64,000 nt of DNA from Ligustrum vulgare (GCA_963555705.1 OY743171.1:26778852-26842851), one strand, 5' to 3'; shown: positions 45,090 through 58,330, numbered from the stretch's first letter. The notes: generated by a model from the letters alone, not told the origin. A program made the numbers and translations.

Positions 45090-46076
45090 CTAACCCATGA
45101 AAGCTTCTAACCTCAGTAATGCTTTTGGGAGTTGGCCACTCTTTAATGGCTCGATTTTCTCTTCATCAACTTCAACACCATTAGCACTAACAATAAATCC
45201 TAGAAAAAGCACTTTCTCCATGCAAAAAGTACACTTCTTGAAATTAGCATATAGTTTCTCAGTTTTCAAAACCTCCAACACATACCTTAAATGTTCAAAG
45301 TGATAACTTAAGTTCTTATTATATACGAAAATGTCATCAAAGTATACTACAACAAATTTCCCAATGAAAGTACGCAATATATGGTTCATTAATCTCATAA
45401 AGGTAATAGGGGCATTTGAAAGGCCAAATAGCATAACCATCCATTCATATAAACCATATTTGGTTTTGAAGGCCGTTTTCCATTCATCACCTTCTTTCAT
45501 GTGAATTTGGTGATAGCCACTTTTGAGATCTATTTTACTAAACATACATGGTCTATGCAATTCATCAAGCATATCATCTAGCCTAGTTATGGAATGGTGA
45601 TACTTTACCGTGATATTGTTGACTGCTCTACAATCCATGCACATCCTCCAAGTTCCATCCTTCTTGGGCACTAGCAAGACTGGTATTGCGCATGGACTCA
45701 TGCTTTCTCTGACATAGCCCTTACTCAATAGTTCCTCAACTTGCTTCTGAAGCTCCTTTGTTTCTTCTGGATTACTCCTATAAGCTGGCCTGTTAGAGAT
45801 GATAGCTCCAGGCACAAAATCAATTTGGTGTTCAATCCAGCGAATATGCGACAGCCCACTAGGTATCTCCTCAGGAAATAAGTCTTCAAATTCCTGCAAA
45901 AGAGACACAGCTAAACTGGGGAGGGAGTGGTTAGCTTCATTAAGTGTAAGGAAAGATTCCTTGTACACTGGTAAAATCACTGGTTTGTTTTCGAATACAG
46001 CTCTTGTAATCTCACTTTGTTTTGCATAGAAGCTTACCTTTGCTTTCTCTCTTTTTTCTTTTCTGGCACTCTTCAC
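45090..46076 (-). pseudogene. Element C reverse transcriptase
   Basis: A 328-codon open frame with the leader [45 protein letters not shown], the catalytic VVYFDDIFVY and CTFCMEKVLFLGF. The RT core is intact in reading frame, but the C-terminal end shifts ([15 protein letters not shown] in place of the expected KEWPTPKS). Its start overlaps the end of gag-protease by 65 bases in another frame. In A the same junction is one frame, so this overlap probably results from a small indel in the linker. Confidence 0.92.
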
Positions 46077-47838
46077 TCCCTCTCCTTTTTACTTCCTCAC
46101 TTTTTAATTTCAATTGGTCTACATAAACTTGTTGTGGTGTCAAGGGCATAAGCTTTATGTTTTTCCCATCCTTAGTGAAAGTGTACCTATTCTTGTAACC
46201 ATCATGGACAACCTTTCTACCAAATTTCCAAGGCCTACCTAACAAGATGTGCCCCGTATGCATAGGAATCACATCACAAGTCACCTTATATTCATACTTT
46301 TCGATAGCAAGATCAATCACCACTTGTTTATTGACCTTAATTTCCCCCGATTCATTCAAACATTGCAATTTATAAGGCCTAGGGTGTTTTAGCACGAGCA
46401 AACACAATTTCTCCACAAGGGTAGCACTAGCCACGTTTGTACAACTACTCGCATCAATTATCAAACTACAAACTTTATTATTGATGAAACACCTAGTATG
46501 AAAAATATTCACCCGTTTCTCACCTACTTCTTCCACCTTAACTTGAGTACTAAGGGCTCGCCTAGTAATGAGTGATTGAGCTACAGCATAATCCCCATCC
46601 TCACAATCACTAGCATCTTCTAACGTAAGCATATCCTTATACTCATCCTCAACTTCACCCTCATCCTTAGACAACAAAACTCCATCACACAAAACCAACA
46701 TTCTTTTATTTGGACACTGTAAAGAGATATGACCAATACCCGTACATTTAAAACATCTAATATCTCTACTTCTAGGAGTTTGAGAGTTGGAAATAGTCTT
46801 ACCTTTGTTGGGTGGCTCCTCCCTGCCCTTCGGTGACTCAAACTTCCCCTTTTGAACAGCCCCATCATTTTTAGAATTCTCACTCCATGTAGACTTCTCA
46901 AAAGGAGTAGAACTTGTAGAAAATCTCACTGTCCCCTTTCTCTTTAACTGCCTTTCCACCTTCATGGCCATATGTAGCATCTCTTCCAACTCAACATAAT
47001 GCAGCAATTCAAGAACATTAGAAATCTCCCTATTCAGCTCACTTAGGAATCTAGCCATGGTTGCCTCCGGGTCCTCTTCAATGTTTGCTCTAATCATAGC
47101 CACTTCCATCTCTCTATGGTATTCCTCTACCCTCCTATTACCTTGAGAAAGAGTTTGTAATTTTTGATAAATGTCCCTATAGTAATGGTTGCGTATAAAC
47201 CTTTTTCTCATAAGAGCCTTCAAGTCATCCCATGTCTCAATTGGTCTCTCACGATTTCTCCTCTTAGTCGTTACCAATCGATCCCACCACACTATAGCAT
47301 AATCTGTAAATTCTACGACCGCCAATTTAACCTTCTTTGCCTCAGAATAGTTATGATAGTCAAAAATCAATTCTACCCTTTTCTCCCATTCAAAATAAAC
47401 ATCAGGATTGCTTTTTCCTTGGAATGGTGGAATTAACATTTTAATGTTACCAATATTCCCACCTCCTTCATCTCTCTCCCTACGTTCATGCCCATATCCC
47501 CTTTCACGTCTATCACCTCGATCTCTTCTCCTACCCGAACTGGACATAGACACATCCCCGCTATCCCCATCACTATCAACATCCTCAACATTATCATTCC
47601 TAACTCCATATCAAGGGTTAAAGTCATACCTTATCGGTCTCCTCATATTGATGAGCGTCTGTGGTTGTTCCCTATGCGATTGAGCATTCTCTGTTCCTAT
47701 TGACGTCTTAAACTCCCCGAACTTCGCATTCATTTTTGCATCCGATCTCGCTTCTTATTTCTCAAACTGTTTCTCCATCATTGCAAGGAAATGGAATTGT
47801 TGATTATCCTCCCGTGTTGGTGATTCCTTGTTCGACAT
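46012..47838 (-). pseudogene. Element C gag and protease
   Basis: The ATG at 47838 gives MSNKESPTRE. Two stops (a TAA near 47757 and a TGA near 47610) precede the long open frame 47553-46012. That frame has the capsid block FQGKSNPDVYFEWEKRVELIF, the CCHC knuckle CFKCTGIGHISLQC, and a retropepsin region with IIDASSCTNVAS and GHILLGRPW. The usual D-G-G/D-S-G active site is D-A-S here, so protease activity is doubtful. The linker is shorter than in A. Gag and protease in one frame is the usual order for the group. Confidence 0.9.
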
Positions 47839-48442
47839 GGTTAATGACAAAAAGAAAAGAAGAATTTATGGAAATGATCCTCACGTGTTTGGCACTCGTG
47901 TGTCGCTCAGTTTGACTTTTTCCCTCTAATATTCTCACCACTCTTTCCTTTTTCCTCTCTTTTTTCCCTTTCTCAAATTCTTAAAGAACCAACCAAACTA
48001 GTCAAGGATTTGATCTTCGTGGAATTAACCCCAAAGCTCAAAGACACAAGTTGAATGAGAACAATTCAATGGAAGATTAAATTCAAGATTTCAAGAAAGT
48101 GATTTTCTTGAAATAGATTTTTTTTTTACACAACGAACCAAGAATGAATTTGGCGAAGTAATGGACAATGTAAAACTAAAATGAATGTAGGAAATATTGT
48201 AGAATGTATAAAGAAATGCTTTCTTGAATTTTGGAATTGTGTTCTTGATTTTGATTTTAAACACTTTTTTTTTGCTATTCAACAAAAACAATCAAGAATC
48301 AAGAAAAAAAATCAAGAACAGGAATTGAAAACGTGACCAGTCTTGAATTAGTGAAGAGTTTCAAGAAATTTAAGAATTGAATGAAATTTCAATATAGGAA
48401 CAAAATTAAAAACAAGAAATATGAAAAGAATTGGATTTAGAG

Positions 48443-48460
48443 ACCAGCTCTGATATCAGA
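48443..48460 (-). promoter_or_regulatory. Primer-binding site of element C
   Basis: The + strand reads AGCTCTGATATCAGA just before the right LTR. Its complement matches TGGTATCAGAGC at all but one position, the plant initiator tRNA-Met primer site. Confidence 0.8.
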
Positions 48461-49274
48461 TGATGTGATTCCTTGTGAAAATCACAAAGAACATGCGGAA
48501 GTTTGTTTGCAACGCTGAAAAGTTTTAAATCCAATTGGTTGACGATAACAATGCAACCTCGACCTTACGACTCAAAAACCCAAGGTATATTAAACCTTGG
48601 ATCCATTAAGATGCGGAGATAAGAGCCACAAAGGGTCAAACGTCACAAAAGTTGTCAAATCCTTTGATAAGTTTAATGTGTTCAACAAGAACAAAGAAGA
48701 ACATGAGAAAACCTCACCTCAAATTATCAATAATATCAAAGTTGTGTTTTTACCATGAAAAAAGAAACATAATATATGAAAAAAACACCTTAATTCTAAC
48801 CCTAGTTGTTAATGACACTTTAAAATCCGCGGCGGCAGTTACAACCATAAAATAGGCAATTACGGCCTTAAGTATCTTACATGTTTAGAAACTGTCATGT
48901 TGGTTACGTCCATGATGAAGATAATTACGACTGTAATTGAAGTTCTGTACAAAATTACGATAAGGGTGTTATGGCCGTGAGTGAGCCGGTTACGGTTGTA
49001 AATGTCCTTATGCTCCTTTTTTTTATCCTTTTGAAACTCGACTCTGTTTCTAACTTGGTTTTTGGCCAAGATCAACTGTACTAGCTTTGACTCTTCTTCT
49101 ACTCTGTCATGCATTGAAAATGGAGCATTCGTTCTTGAACTTGAGCATTCATCCATCTAAGCTTGCATAAATCATTGCATGGCTTGTTTGATCTTCTTTG
49201 CTCTCAGCCTCGTAATTGGTCCTACAGGCACATGTAACGGGTCTTTACTTGCTGGTCCACTCTGCTACTCATCA
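48461..49274 (-). repeat. Element C, right (5') LTR
   Basis: 814 bp, TGATGTGATTCC to CTCATCA. It has the palindrome array at about 48838-49000, more degraded than in the left LTR (for example TTACGGTTGTAA). It is about 45 bp shorter than the left LTR; I did not align the two to locate the differences. Confidence 0.92.
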
Positions 49275-49296
49275 TACTTTGTGAAATTTTATCATA

Positions 49297-49323
49297 CTAG
49301 TGTTACACCCGTGCGATGGACGA
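49297..49323 (-). mobile_element. Probable Helitron 3' terminus
   Basis: On the minus strand the sequence reads a hairpin of the form CGTCCATCGCACGGG, about ten bases, then CTAG followed by T. This fits plant Helitron 3' ends. The element would extend to the right. A sister motif, CCCGTGCGATGCACG, lies at 51953-51967 without a clean CTAG. The Helitron 5' end was not identified. Confidence 0.45.
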
Positions 49324-50717
49324 TCATTTGTTACTCACGTATATTGAATTTATATGTTAACATATGATATGAAATTTAATTAAAAATGAGAAACGAAGGA
49401 AGACAATTAATTGCAAAAGAAGTACATTATACATACCTTAATTTTTTTTACGGTTCGTATGTTTATTTTTCAAGGAATTTCTTTAAATAGATTTAAAACT
49501 TAAAGTAGAAAAGAAAAATTACATTTAAATAGAATTCGTAATAAGTAAAAAAAAAGTAGATATATCTGTGATATACGCTCAAAATTTTATTAAAACAAAA
49601 ATGAAAAGAAAAATAGATTGATGAATACTCTTATTTCATCCTCTTTCTTTTTTATTTTTAAATAAAAATATTTGTGTGACATTGACAAAGTTTTTTTTTT
49701 TTTTTTTTTTTTACGAATTTAAAAAAATTGTAATTGATTATCAAGAAGGGAAGACGGATCAAGAAATTTTGGGACCTGAAAAATATAGCTATTTAAAAAT
49801 CTGCATTTAATTGGATTATTTTAAATCTGAATTTTGTCTAAAATGAATAATAAATAGGGAATTAATACTACTAATTACCATTTTAAGAAATGTGTTTTAG
49901 ATCGGAAAATGAGACAATACGTGTGTTTTGGGAAGTGCTCTCCCTTAATGTATTATGTTTTTCTCTTATGAGCATATTTAGTCATTGTTTGAGCCCTCAT
50001 TATCTACAAAATAAGTTTTATCATAATAAATTTTGGAGAATATATACTTAAGCTCTTGTCTGAGACTCATTATTTTAAATAATGTAGTTTGTAACAGTAA
50101 ATTTTGGTACAATGAGCTGTTAAAAAGTATAATTTTCTTTTTTTAATTTATTTGCAGATTATTTTATTAATAAAATGTTAGTTAAAAATAAGTTTTTGAA
50201 TAAAGTGTACCTAGCTAATAGGGGCCAGTTTTTTTAAAATAATTAAGTTGCCACAATTGTAATAGTTAAGAACTTAAATAACTTACTACTAAAAAAAAAA
50301 AAAAAGGAACTTCAATGACCATTTGCATAACTATTCAATTTTAATGATTATTGACATAATTAATCTTTTCAAAATATAATTTCATAGATTATCGCAAATA
50401 ATTTATCACTACCCAAATAATACTATTAGAATTAGTACTAACTACTTTTTACAATATTTGATATTTAAATATATTAAACAAATATTTCATTTCATATCTA
50501 CTTTAACATTACAAATTAAATACGCGTTGTCATATATTTAAATGAATGTATCAAATTAATTAAGCAACACGAAATGTTAATTTTATTTAATTTTTAACGA
50601 ATTTCATATTGCAAATACATTTAACTTTATATACTAAGAAGTCATCTATGCATCTAGATTCATAAAAGCAGCGCAGTTGTTTAACCTACAAGACATAATA
50701 CTATATCACAATGTTTT
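49324..50717. other. AT-rich region, no gene recognised
   Basis: Contains a poly-T run near 49690-49712 and general AT-rich sequence. The phrase GGGAAGTGCTCTCCCTT at about 49929 recurs in altered form at about 51928, close to the second hairpin motif, so both belong to one repeat family. Confidence 0.5.
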
Positions 50718-50972
50718 CAGACCCGGCCCGATCATCAACCAGGTGAGAAGACTGGGTCAAGGGTCAAAAGGTCAACCCGGAATGGACTTGGAGTCGACCC
50801 GAACATCAAATAATATTAAAAAATATATTTAAAAAATCAAAAAAAATATTAAACCCAGGTTTGGGTCAACCGAGTTTCCCGGGTTGTTGACCAAGTTTGA
50901 CCCGACTAGGTTTTTGGTGTGACCTAGCCTGGGTCGCGGGTTTTCGGGCCAGCCGAGTTTGACATCTTTGCT
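50718..50972. repeat. GC-rich MITE-like repeat
   Basis: A 255-bp island in AT-rich surroundings. One end reads TTTTCAGACCCGGCCCG, the other (complement) GATGTCAAACTCGGCTGGCCCG; they are loosely alike. The middle repeats GGGTCAA/GACCCGA. No target duplication could be fixed. Confidence 0.4.
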
Positions 50973-52559
50973 TTATCACTTACCCATATGGAATTAATTT
51001 TTCAAAAATAATTTTATTCTGAACATTATTCTCAATCACACATTCTTTAAAAAATTATTTTTTTTACATTTTTCTCATACTTCTTTTTAACTATACATTC
51101 TAAAAAATCACATTTTCCCAAAAATATCTCAAAAAATCAAAATCATATAGTTAAATTCATTATAAATCGGTATACAATGTGAAATCACCATCAATGACAT
51201 AATTTTAAAAAATTAAAAAATTATAGATACAAATATTCAATTTCCAATACAATGTGAATTTTCATTTTTCGCCCAGTGGTCAAAGTGTTGTGTTATCGAA
51301 AAAAACTATTTTTATACATTTTAAATAAATGTATTTAACTACATCCTATTTTGAAATATAATGAGTTTGCTAACATGTCTATATTTTTATTTTGATAAAA
51401 ATTAGTTAAATTAATTGTTAAAGTCGGTAATATGTATTTTGCATATTTTTATTATTTAAATTTATAGTATTAAACATAAATAATGAACAAAATGAATAAA
51501 TAAATAAATAAACAAAACAAGTAAATAAATAAATGAATGAACAAAATGAGTAATATGAGTGTCAACTCGAATTGAAATTAATCATTTTTTAACAAATTAA
51601 ATTTAGTTAAAAAAATTATAAATATTATAAATATCATTACTTAAATAAAACAATTTTGAAATAGTGTGACATTTAGAAAAAGTAAAATGTACAAAATAAA
51701 ACTTTTATATTTAATCTTTGATGTTATTTTAGGGAAGACATGTTTATAGTTGACTCTCACTCGTGAGTTTGTATGAAAGTTCTCATTGAGATCTTCAATT
51801 TGATACCCATATTGCATATTTTTTATTATTTAAATTTATTTTATCATTATCAAAAGTATTCGATTCATTGAAATACTTCAATTTTAGGAAAGACGGTTTA
51901 GGCGGGAAAAGTTCCAAAACCTGTATTTGGGAAGTGCTCTTCCTTTGTATTCACCCGTGCGATGCACGAAAGTTGTTATCCACACTATCGATTTCAATAA
52001 GTATTCATAAAATTTTAATACTTATACATAATAAACATATGTATAAATGTATAAATTATAATTTTCTATTACAATAATTATTAGAATTTAAAAAATAACA
52101 TAGCTAATTCAAATTATTAAAAATTTCTTTGAATAATAAACGTCACTTTATATATTTAAATAATAAATGACTATTGATTTCAATTATTTTTATGAATTAT
52201 TATTAACTTCATTAAAAATACAAATTTAGTAATTTTTTAATTGTATATCATGTTTGATGTAATATTATTGTACAAATATTGATGCATGTGAAATGTATTA
52301 ATATATTTCTCATAACTTCTACATTTGACCTCGTATTTAACATACTTTTCAGTTTCATTCAAAAACATCAATTACAATAATTAGAAATTAAGTACACAAA
52401 ATATTTAAATTTAACCAATAAATCTTCATTTACTAAAATAAGTAGTCAAAGTAATAATTTGAAAATCTTGCAACTATTATGATACGACAACCAAGTAAAG
52501 TTGGAGATCACGAAATTATACACGTTCACATTTATTGCATTCAAACTATTCCACTTTAA
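50973..52559. other. AT-rich region, no gene recognised
   Basis: Includes an (AAAT)n tract near 51490-51540 and the hairpin motif CCCGTGCGATGCACG at 51953-51967. No coding signal. Confidence 0.5.
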
Positions 52560-54620
52560 ATTCGCACTGTTAGGCTTTTCTCCATTTATATACAGTATAT
52601 AGATTATTTGTCTCCATAAATTTTTCTTTCTATTGAATTTCTATAAGTTGTATTCTTGCCCCAAGACTATTATTACTTAATGTTATTTCTAATTTTTCCT
52701 ATTCTTTAAAAAATTCCAAATTCCTTGGGCTAGGTAGTTTAAAAAATATTTGGTTCATAAATTACATACCATGTGTTTCCTCATTATATTTCGCCTATTC
52801 AAAATGTTCTCTAAATTCACTTGCAAATTGTTTAAAGTAACCATCACATATTGATAATTTTTCTAATAAATATTTATTTCTTAGTTTTGAGCTAATTTTA
52901 GTATTTCTGTCTAATACTAATGTATATTCTCTTTTTAATGCGTCTTCATATCTACTAAGTATAGTTCCTATTTCATCTTGATCAATCCCTATAACTTGTT
53001 CTATATAAGTTTCTGTTAAATTTTCCCACCATCTTACAGTTGTTCCTATAAATGTATTTTCTAGATTAGTTGGAATTGCTTTCCTATTAATTCTCTAGTA
53101 TAGGCCATTATAGCCATAGATTTCATCCATAATTCTAATTCATGATCTAAATCTTGTACACATCCTAAATCTAACCATCTTCCTTCTGAACTAATTTGTA
53201 TTTCCATACTTTCCCACGGTGTATATTCTATATGATAATTTTTACTTGGGTAGTATAATATTTTTGTTGTGGTATAAAATTATTAGTTCTAAAATTTTGG
53301 TTTTTGTCTTTGGTTCATGTATATTTCTTGCGTATTTTGTGGATTAGTATTACTTGTAGTTTATCTTTTAACTTGATTAGTTCCAAGTTGTTGTATATAT
53401 TGATTTTGCCCTGCTGGTACTAAAGCTTGTTATTGTTCATTCATATTAATTTCTTCTATTTTAAGATTTTTAAATTTTTCTATATAATCTTCTTCTGTTA
53501 TGTAATCTTCTTCACCTTATTCTTTAGAATTTTCCATAAGTTTTTTTATTTGATCAGTAATCATATTTATTCCTAATCTATTAATAGTTTTAAATTTTTT
53601 GTCAGTTATTATTTTCTTAGGTTTTCTTTTTTCATTTCGTCATAAATTTTTGTAATTATATTTTGATTTATAATTTCAATATTTTGTTGTATATTATCTT
53701 AAACTTTTGTGTAAATCATTTTTCTCTATTTCTTCTTCCTTAATTGTTCTGATCATGTTTATTCGTTATATTACAGTAGTTTTTTGTTCATTGGTTTCTA
53801 TAAGGTTTTCATATACTCCTACCATGTTTTCTATTTTATTTATTTTATCAGTTATTTGTTTAATTTGGTTTTCTAAGGTTATTAATTGTTTTGATATATT
53901 ATTTACACTTTGTTTTACTTCTCATATTTGTGTTGGTATATTTTTATTTATTTATATCTTTATAACCATTAGTTATTTTTATCATTTGTCTAATTTCTAA
54001 TGGTAAATTATTAATGATTTCTTGAATTTGTTCTAGGTTTTTAACTTGTTCTATAAATCTTGTTATGTTGTTTTATCTAAACTTGTTCCTAATTTATTTA
54101 GTAAAAATAAATTTGTCCAATTTAATTGTTTATTTTCTCCAAATCCTCCTCCTCCTCCTCCTAATAATATAAATGGTATAAATTTTTCATATATTTTAGT
54201 TATTACTGGCCAATGGCTGTTATTAGGTAAATCTTTAGATTTATAATTATATATACTCTAGGTTCGATTATAGGCAATTTTTTAGAAATATTTCTATATA
54301 GATTTCTATGTGTAGCTGCTAACTCTAATATCACATTGGAATGGATCGTGAAATTCAATTTTGCGAAATTATAAGTATCTTCTGATTCTTCTAAAAAATA
54401 TTTCTTCAAATTCATCCATTTATATAATATCTTCTTGCCAAATTTCATTTTCTTCTTTTAATCTTAGATATTCTTTATGCTGTTTTACTAATCTTTTAAT
54501 TTCTCTATTTTTCTATAGCAATTGTACTTAAACCTCTTCATATTCTTATTAATTCTAAATATTCATTATGTAGATTTCTAATTAGATCTTCCTTTTTTTT
54601 TCATGAAGTAGATGTGAGCC
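52560..54620 (-). pseudogene. Long degenerate coding remnant, pararetrovirus-like or Gag-like
   Basis: The minus strand is a weak but continuous coding trace broken by many stops and shifts. Near 54430-54600 it looks like a coiled coil. Around 53480-53530 it is acidic (EEDYITEEDYIEKF) and near 53350-53480 Gln/Asn-rich. Around 52800-53215 there is an alpha-helical block with WWENL and ELELWMKSM. This resembles the coat-protein part of a plant pararetrovirus polyprotein, and the CCHC remnant at 41883-42441 could belong to the same family. A retrotransposon Gag is the alternative. No RT was found. It is non-functional. Confidence 0.4.
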
Positions 54621-54839
54621 ACAAGCAGGCATAGATTAAATATAACTAATTTATTATTTGTTAATTTTATTATGTGTAAGATTTAAATAAATTCTATGTA
54701 AATAAGACTTTAAATTAAAGTTTGATTTCAATAAGGGATATTATGATAATTTTATCACCAATTGTCAACTAGCTTGTTAACTAACTTGTGAAAGTAGCAT
54801 TAGCCTATATGAATTGAAATGCATCGTTAATTTCTATAA

Positions 54840-55481
54840 GGGTCTGTTTGATGGTAAGTATAGAATTTGGGTGGAAAGAAAATGAATTTCAGGGAATTAA
54901 ATTCATATCAACTTATTTTCCTTTGAATTGGAAGTTTAATATGTTTGATTGGATTAATCTTCTAGGTGGAAAAAGTAGAGAATTTTTTCCAGTTTATTGT
55001 TTGATTGACATTATTTTTTTCATGAAAAATTTGGTAAAATTGAGCTATTTTAATTTTTAAAAAAAAGAAAAGTATTTTTTTACACATTTGTACTTGATAA
55101 TAATTTTAATTTTTTGAAAAAATAAATCAATTAACAATAATAGAAAGAGTGAAAACGAGACGAAAAATATTTTTTATGCAAGGTTGAAAAGCATTTTCCA
55201 CCTATTTAGGTGGAAAAGCATTTTCCACAATTACACCTGTGTTCGATAAATAGGTTTATAATCAGTCCAATTTTCAATACTACTTTTTAATTATATCTTT
55301 ATTCTCTTCAATTTTTAACTCTTTATTCACCTCGAGATCCACAAAAATCAGTGATTATAATCACTTTAAAGTATCCGAATAGTGGCTACATTGTAAATGG
55401 CATGGTAAACATGATGGATGGATAACATTTTCAATGACAAACTTTGATAATCAAACAATGAAAATGCTATCAAACCGACCC
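54840..55481. mobile_element. Harbinger-like MITE 3
   Basis: Ends GGGTCTGTTTGATGG and (complement) GGGTCGGTTTGATAG, flanked by TAA on both sides (54837-54839 and 55482-55484). 642 bp, AT-rich, non-coding. An internal change of character near 55230 suggests it might be a composite of two MITEs. Confidence 0.85.
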
Positions 55482-55484
55482 TAA

Positions 55485-56841
55485 GACAAATCCTCAGAAT
55501 GTCCAGTTTGTGATTGAAAGCTCAAAGCTACAACACTGGAGCGGTGTGAACATCAAAATTGATTTTTTTCAAATACCATATAAGAGTGTGACCCACTTGA
55601 AATAATTTTTTCAATTACCATATAAGCGCGTGACCCACTTGAAATATTTTTTTCTTTGATTTAGTCTTTTCACATTAACTGAATTCACTCTCAAATAAAA
55701 TGTATTTGGAAAAACTCGGTATTTATGTGTTGTTTTCCATTAAACATTGAACGGGAATTTTTTTTTTTTTTTTTAAAAATTATGTTATAGGTTACCTACT
55801 ACAATTCAATCACAACGACTAGCACTATACAATATTTTTATCAAAGCTGGGATAACTTGATTTAAGTATATTTACAAAATAAATATAATAACCATAATAA
55901 TTAAAGAACAATTAAAATTCATAAAAGGACGTTTAAAAAGTAGCGTATAACACTATTTTAAAATTGAATTGGACTCTTTGTTTGATTCCCTTTAAATTAA
56001 ATATACTCATATTCAACAACATATTTTTACAAGAAAATATTATGCAAGTAAATCTAAAATTCGTGACCACTTTTTAATTAGACTTTGTTCGGATCAAGAT
56101 GAGTGATTATGAACTAGTTTTTTTAGAGATAAGATGTGTGGTTAAAAATTGAAAAGAGAAAATATATGTGGCTATAAAATAATTTGAGAAATTGTGTAGA
56201 TTATAAATAAATTGGTTTATAATCTAAAAAGTACAACTTACCGAACAGAGGCTTTCTTTAAAAAAAATAAAAATAAAAAAAAAAATTCATTATCCAATAA
56301 TCAATTTTTCAACCATCAAACAGGAGTGATCGGTAGGATTTCCCCGATCACATAATTTATATTACAGGTCTTCCCTGTCAAGGATAGCTGGGCATATTGC
56401 CAGACCTCATTGGATCATCCCCTTCACGTGTCCATAATTCGGCCATCATGCATGTGCACATTCCAATGGCAATGCCCGACCACATTCTTCTCTTGCTGCA
56501 TTATGGGTTTTCTGATCGGTCCATCTCGACCTCATCACACTAAAAGCCCATACAAATGGGCCTCAAGTTATCCTTTGTCTATTGCTTCATGAATGGACCA
56601 TATTCTTGGGCATCAAATAAGGCACTCTCCATAAGGAAAGATCCCCCCAAAAAGGGAAGTTCAATTCTTATAAGGATTCTTCTATTAAAAGGTAAGCTTA
56701 GGCAAAGATGACTCATTCTCATAATAGAAGAAAGTTATGGGCTTTTGAGCCATATAAATATAGCTTCTCTGATCGAATATGATTCATTCATCATTAATAT
56801 AGCTTTCCAATTATATATATTTCTCTGTCCAGAAAACTAAT
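55485..56841. other. No gene recognised
   Basis: AT-rich sequence, then a more complex stretch at 56325-56820 with CTTCCCTGTCAAGG and other phrases that could belong to an old LTR. A poly-T run lies at 55760-55775. No features can be supported. Confidence 0.45.
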
Positions 56842-57678
56842 TGATATGATCCGGACCAGGCATCAAATGGCGAAGTCGAGACATCGACAGTATGACGGTG
56901 ATCTACGTGAAAAACAGACCAAGTTCCATGTTGGAATCGAGCCGAGAAGGCGAAAGGATCAAGCCGAGTCGAGTGATTGAAGTTATTTGGCCAGAAAGGT
57001 CATTACGGCTGTAACGAAGATCTGTCACGGCCGTAACTCTTATAATCACGGCCGTAAAAGTTATTATCACGGCCGTAATTCCGCCTCGGGTTTAGATGAA
57101 GAATTGCAGAATTTCATAGTTACAGTCGTAAGTGTAGCGCCCCGAGTTCCGTATACCCGATTCACTACGTCATTTTCTGTCTAAATTTTTTCGAATAATA
57201 TTTTTGCGGAAGAAATAATTGAAATTCATTTTTGGCAACATTAAATAAACTGTAATGGCCGATAAAATTGAAAACATTTATGAAACCATTTGAAATAGTA
57301 AATCGAACCATTTATTTTGTAAAGAAATTGACAATGTCATAATTTCTCAAATAAATGAACTTCTCTAAATTATTCGATTGTTTGGAAAAATACGGAAACC
57401 ATTAACGTCAAACTTTCTACCGTTTAACGATTATTGCCACCATCATTCATCGCTTGCCACCGTCTCCGAAATCTGCAAAACTGTTAAAAAGTAGGGTGAG
57501 TATTTCATGGGGGAAATACTCAGTAGACTCATCGCAAATTAATTTAATTTATAAGATGATTAAACACATAAATCCCGGCTCTTTATAAAACGGGCATTGA
57601 TAGAGCTTCTTTATAAAACTGCTCTTGATAAAACTCATATTGTGCATTACAGCACGAGACATATTGTGAAAATAATAG

Positions 57679-57943
57679 GCTCTTTGAAAACATCTCTTTG
57701 AAAATAGTTCTTTGAAAACAGCTCTTTGAAAATAGAAAACAGCTCTTTGAAAATAGCTCTTTGAAAACAGCTCTTTGAAAACAGCTCTTTGAAAACAGTT
57801 CTTTGAAAATAACTCTTTGAAAACAGCTCTTTGAAAATAGAAAACAGCTCTTTGAAAATACCTCTTTGAAAACAGCTCTTTGAAAATAGCTATTTGAAAA
57901 CAGTTCTTTGAAAATAACTCTTTGAAAACATCTCTTTGAAAAC
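57679..57943. repeat. 14-bp minisatellite in LTR F
   Basis: Eighteen repeats of TCTTTGAAAA with short variable links (CAGC, TAGC, CAGT, TAAC, CATC). Two longer links TAGAAAACAGC recur about 112 bp apart with similar surroundings, so a block of about eight units has itself been duplicated. Confidence 0.95.
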
Positions 57944-58018
57944 CATATACTTATAAAAACATTTTAATTATGCCAAGCATAATTTCTTTTGAAAGCATAA
58001 CATAAGATAGGATTGAAA

Positions 58019-58330
58019 TCCTCATAAACATACAAGAACTTTACCGAACTTAGGTGGCAAGAATTCTTATGCAGTAAAATCATAATAACAGTAAAATCAC
58101 AGTAAGTATACCAAGCATAATTTTTGAAATTCATAGGGATCAATTGCATCATAACATAAGATATGATCGAAATCCTCATAAACATATGCGACAGGAATTT
58201 TACCGAACTTAGGTGGTAAATCCTCATAAACATATGGAAACACAGGAATTTTACCGAACTTCGTGGCAAATCCTCATAAACATAGGAGACACAAGAATGT
58301 TACCGAACTTCGTGGCAAGAATTCTTATGT
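58019..58330. repeat. Dispersed/tandem 45-50-bp repeats in LTR F
   Basis: Four copies of a unit with CCTCATAAACATA and TTACCGAACTTAGGTGG, starting at about 58019, 58176, 58222 and 58271. The last three are tandem. Confidence 0.85.

Larger units (their letters stand above)
42442..49274 (-). mobile_element. Ty3/gypsy LTR retrotransposon C
   Basis: LTRs at 42442-43300 and 48461-49274. The flanks TGCTT (42437-42441) and TACTT (49275-49279) differ at one base, a worn target duplication. The primer-binding site beside the right LTR and the purine tract beside the left show leftward transcription. At 6.8 kb it has the same gene order as A and is clearly related. The right-side target is a sequence that ends in a probable Helitron terminus at 49297. 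RNase H is strongly degraded, so C is older or less constrained than A. Confidence 0.95.

Noticed and set aside
57679..57943. CRISPR-like array
   Set aside because: Units are contiguous 14-bp tandem repeats without unique spacers, in a plant LTR.
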